Shown piece after piece: positions 60,550 through 64,000 of a stretch of DNA of 64,000 nt. Every line of letters starts with the position of its first letter. Position 1 is the stretch's first letter. The position numbers were made by a program, and so were the translations under genes. The notes under the pieces were generated by a model. That model saw nothing but the letters and a program-made list of their open reading frames with translations. It did not search any database and was not told the origin of the DNA. Location of the stretch: NCBI GenBank assembly GCA_037074705.1, contig CM073595.1:49781639-49845638 (forward strand), in the 5' to 3' direction. This stretch comes from Zhengitettix transpicula (Eukaryota > Arthropoda > Insecta > Orthoptera > Tetrigidae).

Positions 60550-63500
60550 TGAGTGAGAGAATAATAGAATATGATAGATGGAATAACTGTAGATATTCTG
60601 AAGTAACGGTAAAAAATCTGTAAACAACCCAAATTCATAAGGAATGTGACTACGACAGAAAGTTGAAACCGGCAATACTATTTCATAAGAATGGACAATT
60701 TGAATTCAGTGAAACATGCAAGCGAATATTAGATATGAATGTAAGGATGTGATTTCGGTTTTCCATTGCCTGAAGTGTAGAAGTTCAGAATATTGCAGGA
60801 ACGAAACATGTACATAAATATTAGTTGAGAAATGGCAAAGAAGATGTTAATATGAGAAATAGTAAACGAACTGAAGAGGAGGAAAAAGTTAACATACAGC
60901 AATAATCCTTCGTTTTCAGTTTGCTATTTAAATTCATTTTAACTGCATTGGGTTGGTTGACCGTTATATGTTGACAGTTGTACGTTGAAATAAACCTATT
61001 AAGACGCTCACTTGTTTTAATTTCGATATAATTGTTGGTAGCTTTCAGCTAACTTGCCATAATCATCCTTTTAAAAATACAAAGATAAATTAGCATGTCG
61101 AATCTCTTAAAATAAATAATATGTAAAATTAATAATAATATTTTACATTTTTACGTACCTAGGAAATTTAAAATAGAACAATACAACAATTTTGAATATT
61201 ATCCGTTCATTGTACTTCGTAGTAAGCAATGCACGTGTTCCACAACACGTCGTCAGGTCAACTGGCAGTTGGAAGGTACACAAGTCATTACGTCACGTAC
61301 TATTGATCTACATTATCAATAGGACGTGATTACATTAATAAAACTTAGTATACATGTACAATTATACATATATTTCACATAAATATGATTACTAACATAT
61401 ATATGTAGCCTATATATATTCATACAAACACATAAATTTACGGAAATTTGTGTCTTAAATGTAATGTAACAAATTCTTTCTTATTAAGTTTTTAAATAGC
61501 CTCCTTCTTCCTGACAATCGACGTTAATGGTTCAAGAGCGCCGACACGCGTCTAAACAGTAAGCACTCACGGGTATGGATTAATGAAGCCGCTCAGGATC
61601 GTAACAAATACAGTAGTTGAAGTTAATTACGACTCTGGTACGTTATCGCCGATGTCTTAACATGAACGTCCCTTGCATTCGTTTACGCTACATTGCTCCC
61701 TCGTAAATCATTGTTCCGGTGGCCGCTCTATTGACTGAGTTTAACCCGATTTCAGAGATTCCGCTCCGTATTGCTAGCCGCCCGTAATGTTCTCACAATA
61801 TTATTCATGGCTCCGTCCCCCAGCGCGTCTCATTTTTCACAGAATATTCACTTCAAAAATCCTCCTTATAAAATGCTTTCCTGATTTGACTACGGCTAAG
61901 GGCTGCAATGGAGTGAAAGCGAATTTTAACGTACTACGTTAGGCAAGAACATCGACCCTTGATCACGTAATCATTGTTTTGTTAACATTTATTAACAAAA
62001 TTGACATTGTAAATATATGGAACGCATTATACCTGGAACTTGCTTTCTTTCCATGTCAACTACTCGGCTGACAATAATTTACACCAATAATTAGAATTAT
62101 TGCAAATCGAATCCCCATCCAAGATTTATTTCAACGTTTTCGATTATCAGGAAATTGCTGCGATTAATTGCGAGCACCAAGCGAAGATCTATATGTTAAA
62201 TTCAAAAATATTATCAAGACCAGTTCCCTGAAGAAACGTTACTGGTCTATAGAAATCGATGTGATTTTCTGTGATTATAGCTCGCATTGTTTCCAATTTT
62301 AAGCTTTCTTTCTTACTTAATAATTACTGTTTACCAGATATAAAACAAAGGTAAAATTAGCCATCATTAAGTTACTTTCATATTCCATAATAGAGTTTTT
62401 GGAAGAAATCTTATTCCGAAATGCCAGAATAGCCCTTTTGGTAAAATTATATATTTTATTCAAGTACATCGAAATGTGATAGAGGCCTTATTACGATAAC
62501 AATTTTGAAGAAATATTTATTATACTCTTATTAATTTCAATTATTCTGTCTGATTAATTGTGAATGAAGGATAAAGAATAATTACGAATTTAAACATTGA
62601 CTTCCACTTGGCTGAGAAAATTACTCAACTACAGTATTTTTTTTTAGATTTAAGTCGACGAATTATCGTGAGACACGCGCAAACACTCGTTAAGAATCTC
62701 GGTTATCAAACGGCTCATGCATGATCAGGATGTAAATCAATCTCTATCGAATCACCTCTATATCAAATTTGACGGACTTTCGTGAATATGGAGTCACGGA
62801 AAAATTTGATGAGCTGTTAAAGAGTTGAAGTGTAATAAAATTCTAAATTGAATGGATGGTCGTGTTGAATCAAGAAGGTTGCATTTATGTCGGCAGAAGT
62901 ATAACTTATTAACGTTAATCTGATGGGCAAATCTTCATTGCGTGTATTTTTCGTTACACGAAATTTCCATTTTAGTGATTACATTTTGTTGGAAGCATTT
63001 CTTACCGCGCCTTAACACATTGGAAGTTTTGTAACAGGCCAGTGCGAGTAGCAAACACTGGAAGAGCATTGAACAATTTCCAATCCCTGTTACCGACCAT
63101 AAATACAGCACTGATTGAAAAATTTTTATACACACAGAAAGGCGAAATATTTTAAATGAATATATTCCGATCACTGTTGCAAATATTTACAATACGAACT
63201 CGTAACATCTTCATCGATGACTATCAATAACCAGATCACGTTGGATACCTGTATTGAGTTCTTATTAATCAAATATGCTAATAAATAGATTCAAGAAGTT
63301 TACATTTTATGATGAATACTATGTAACATCATTTCTGGACGAAGGTATTTCTTTGTTTGTTTCATAGTCGTGATTGTGGTGTGATCGTATCCCTCATTTA
63401 TAATTTAGAGTATAAAATTTTATATATTGTGACTCAACACCAGCTGATAAAAAGTGAACACCACACGAGCAAGAATGTGCTTGCGTAAACAATGCTATAC

Positions 63501-64000
63501 GCCGGGAAGCACGAGGGACAGTTTCTTGTCTTGACAACGCAGCGGGTGGTCACTGGGCAGTGGAAAATGGTCAGCCCAGATGTGGGGGAGTAATGAGTTG
63601 CTTGAGGGACAGCAAGGACGCTGGTTCGATTTGGGGAAGGTGCGTCTCATAGCAGAAATAAAATACTTTGCTATGCTTGTCCCGATAGATTTGGCATGAG
63701 GACAGCAAGGAAGCCGGAGGCTACAACGGACTGGACGATGAAGGTTTTTCCGTAGCTCGCCATTTCCGGATGACGCCTGCTGGTTGCAAAGAAAATCCCG
63801 CGGTTTGTCATTTCATTTTAGTTTATTAGCATTCCTCCCTGAGATTTTCTAGTTGAACTGCGCGAATTCTGTACATGTGTAGATGAAATGGTTTTTTTTC
63901 CAGTATAAATGTGAATCAAAATAATATTGTTATCCCCGACAAATAAATTTATATCACACAAAATTAATAATAAATTAAAATTCATTATTTATAAAATTAT
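60549..64000. other. Intergenic, no recognised gene
   Basis: AT-rich; a small hairpin (CACGTACTATTGAT with ATCAATAGGACGTG) at about 61294-61328. The region 61540-61830 has higher GC without coding signal. The 79-codon minus ORF at 62935-63174 has no domain. Confidence 0.4.

Noticed and set aside
60426..60675. Minus-strand ORFs of repeated SLSL and IYIY
   Set aside because: Direct translations of the (GA)n and (TA)n tracts.

Overview
The window reads as nuclear DNA from an insect, probably a hemimetabolous one with a large, repeat-rich genome. The reasons are one gene with conventional GT-AG introns of 75 bp to more than 6 kb, AT-rich noncoding DNA, long (TA)n and (GA)n tracts, tRNA-derived SINEs, Helitron-like elements and a decayed RTE-like LINE. 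There is no bacterial-style coding density, and nearly all long ORFs are chance or repeat translations. The lineage is an inference from genome style, not from a diagnostic gene.

Gene content: I find one convincing protein-coding gene, a minus-strand DEAD-box RNA helicase of the DDX31/Dbp7 family. Ten exons between 54909 and 38922 join in frame through canonical splice sites and give both helicase lobes and the family's C-terminal domain, ending at a stop. A short upstream exon (58818..58804) supplies a plausible ATG in the right phase, giving about 546 residues. The family acts in nucleolar assembly of the large ribosomal subunit. Two motif positions normally conserved in the family are altered here (TPGR to TPAR, RGLD to RGLQ).

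Layout: 1-38.9 kb is intergenic and rich in mobile elements. It holds a 49-bp foldback (427-535), Helitron-like copies at about 5.0-5.9, 10.8-11.5, 15.4-16.5, 17.7-18.5, 25.5-26.6 and 31.0-31.7 kb, a 180-188 bp tandem array (7.5-8.2 kb), a tRNA-derived SINE (14.5 kb), two LTR-like units inside (TA)n tracts (23.4-25.5 kb), a 1.35-kb element with 108-bp terminal inverted repeats (27.3-28.7 kb), an RTE-like LINE relic (32.1-33.2 kb), a 435-bp palindromic element (35.9-36.3 kb) and a GAGAG-rich 86-bp minisatellite (36.8-37.0 kb). The DDX31 gene fills 38.9-58.8 kb, with more repeats in its introns. Beyond 58.8 kb the sequence is AT-rich and without recognisable genes.

Most noteworthy noncoding signal: a fixed-length 29-nt motif (CTGAnGA, 17 nt that can form a hairpin, GAAAC) recurs in three different repeat contexts. 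It resembles the central core of a hammerhead ribozyme. Two copies of one of these families are flanked by perfect 14- and 15-bp direct repeats, which fits retrotransposition better than simple cut-and-paste transposition.
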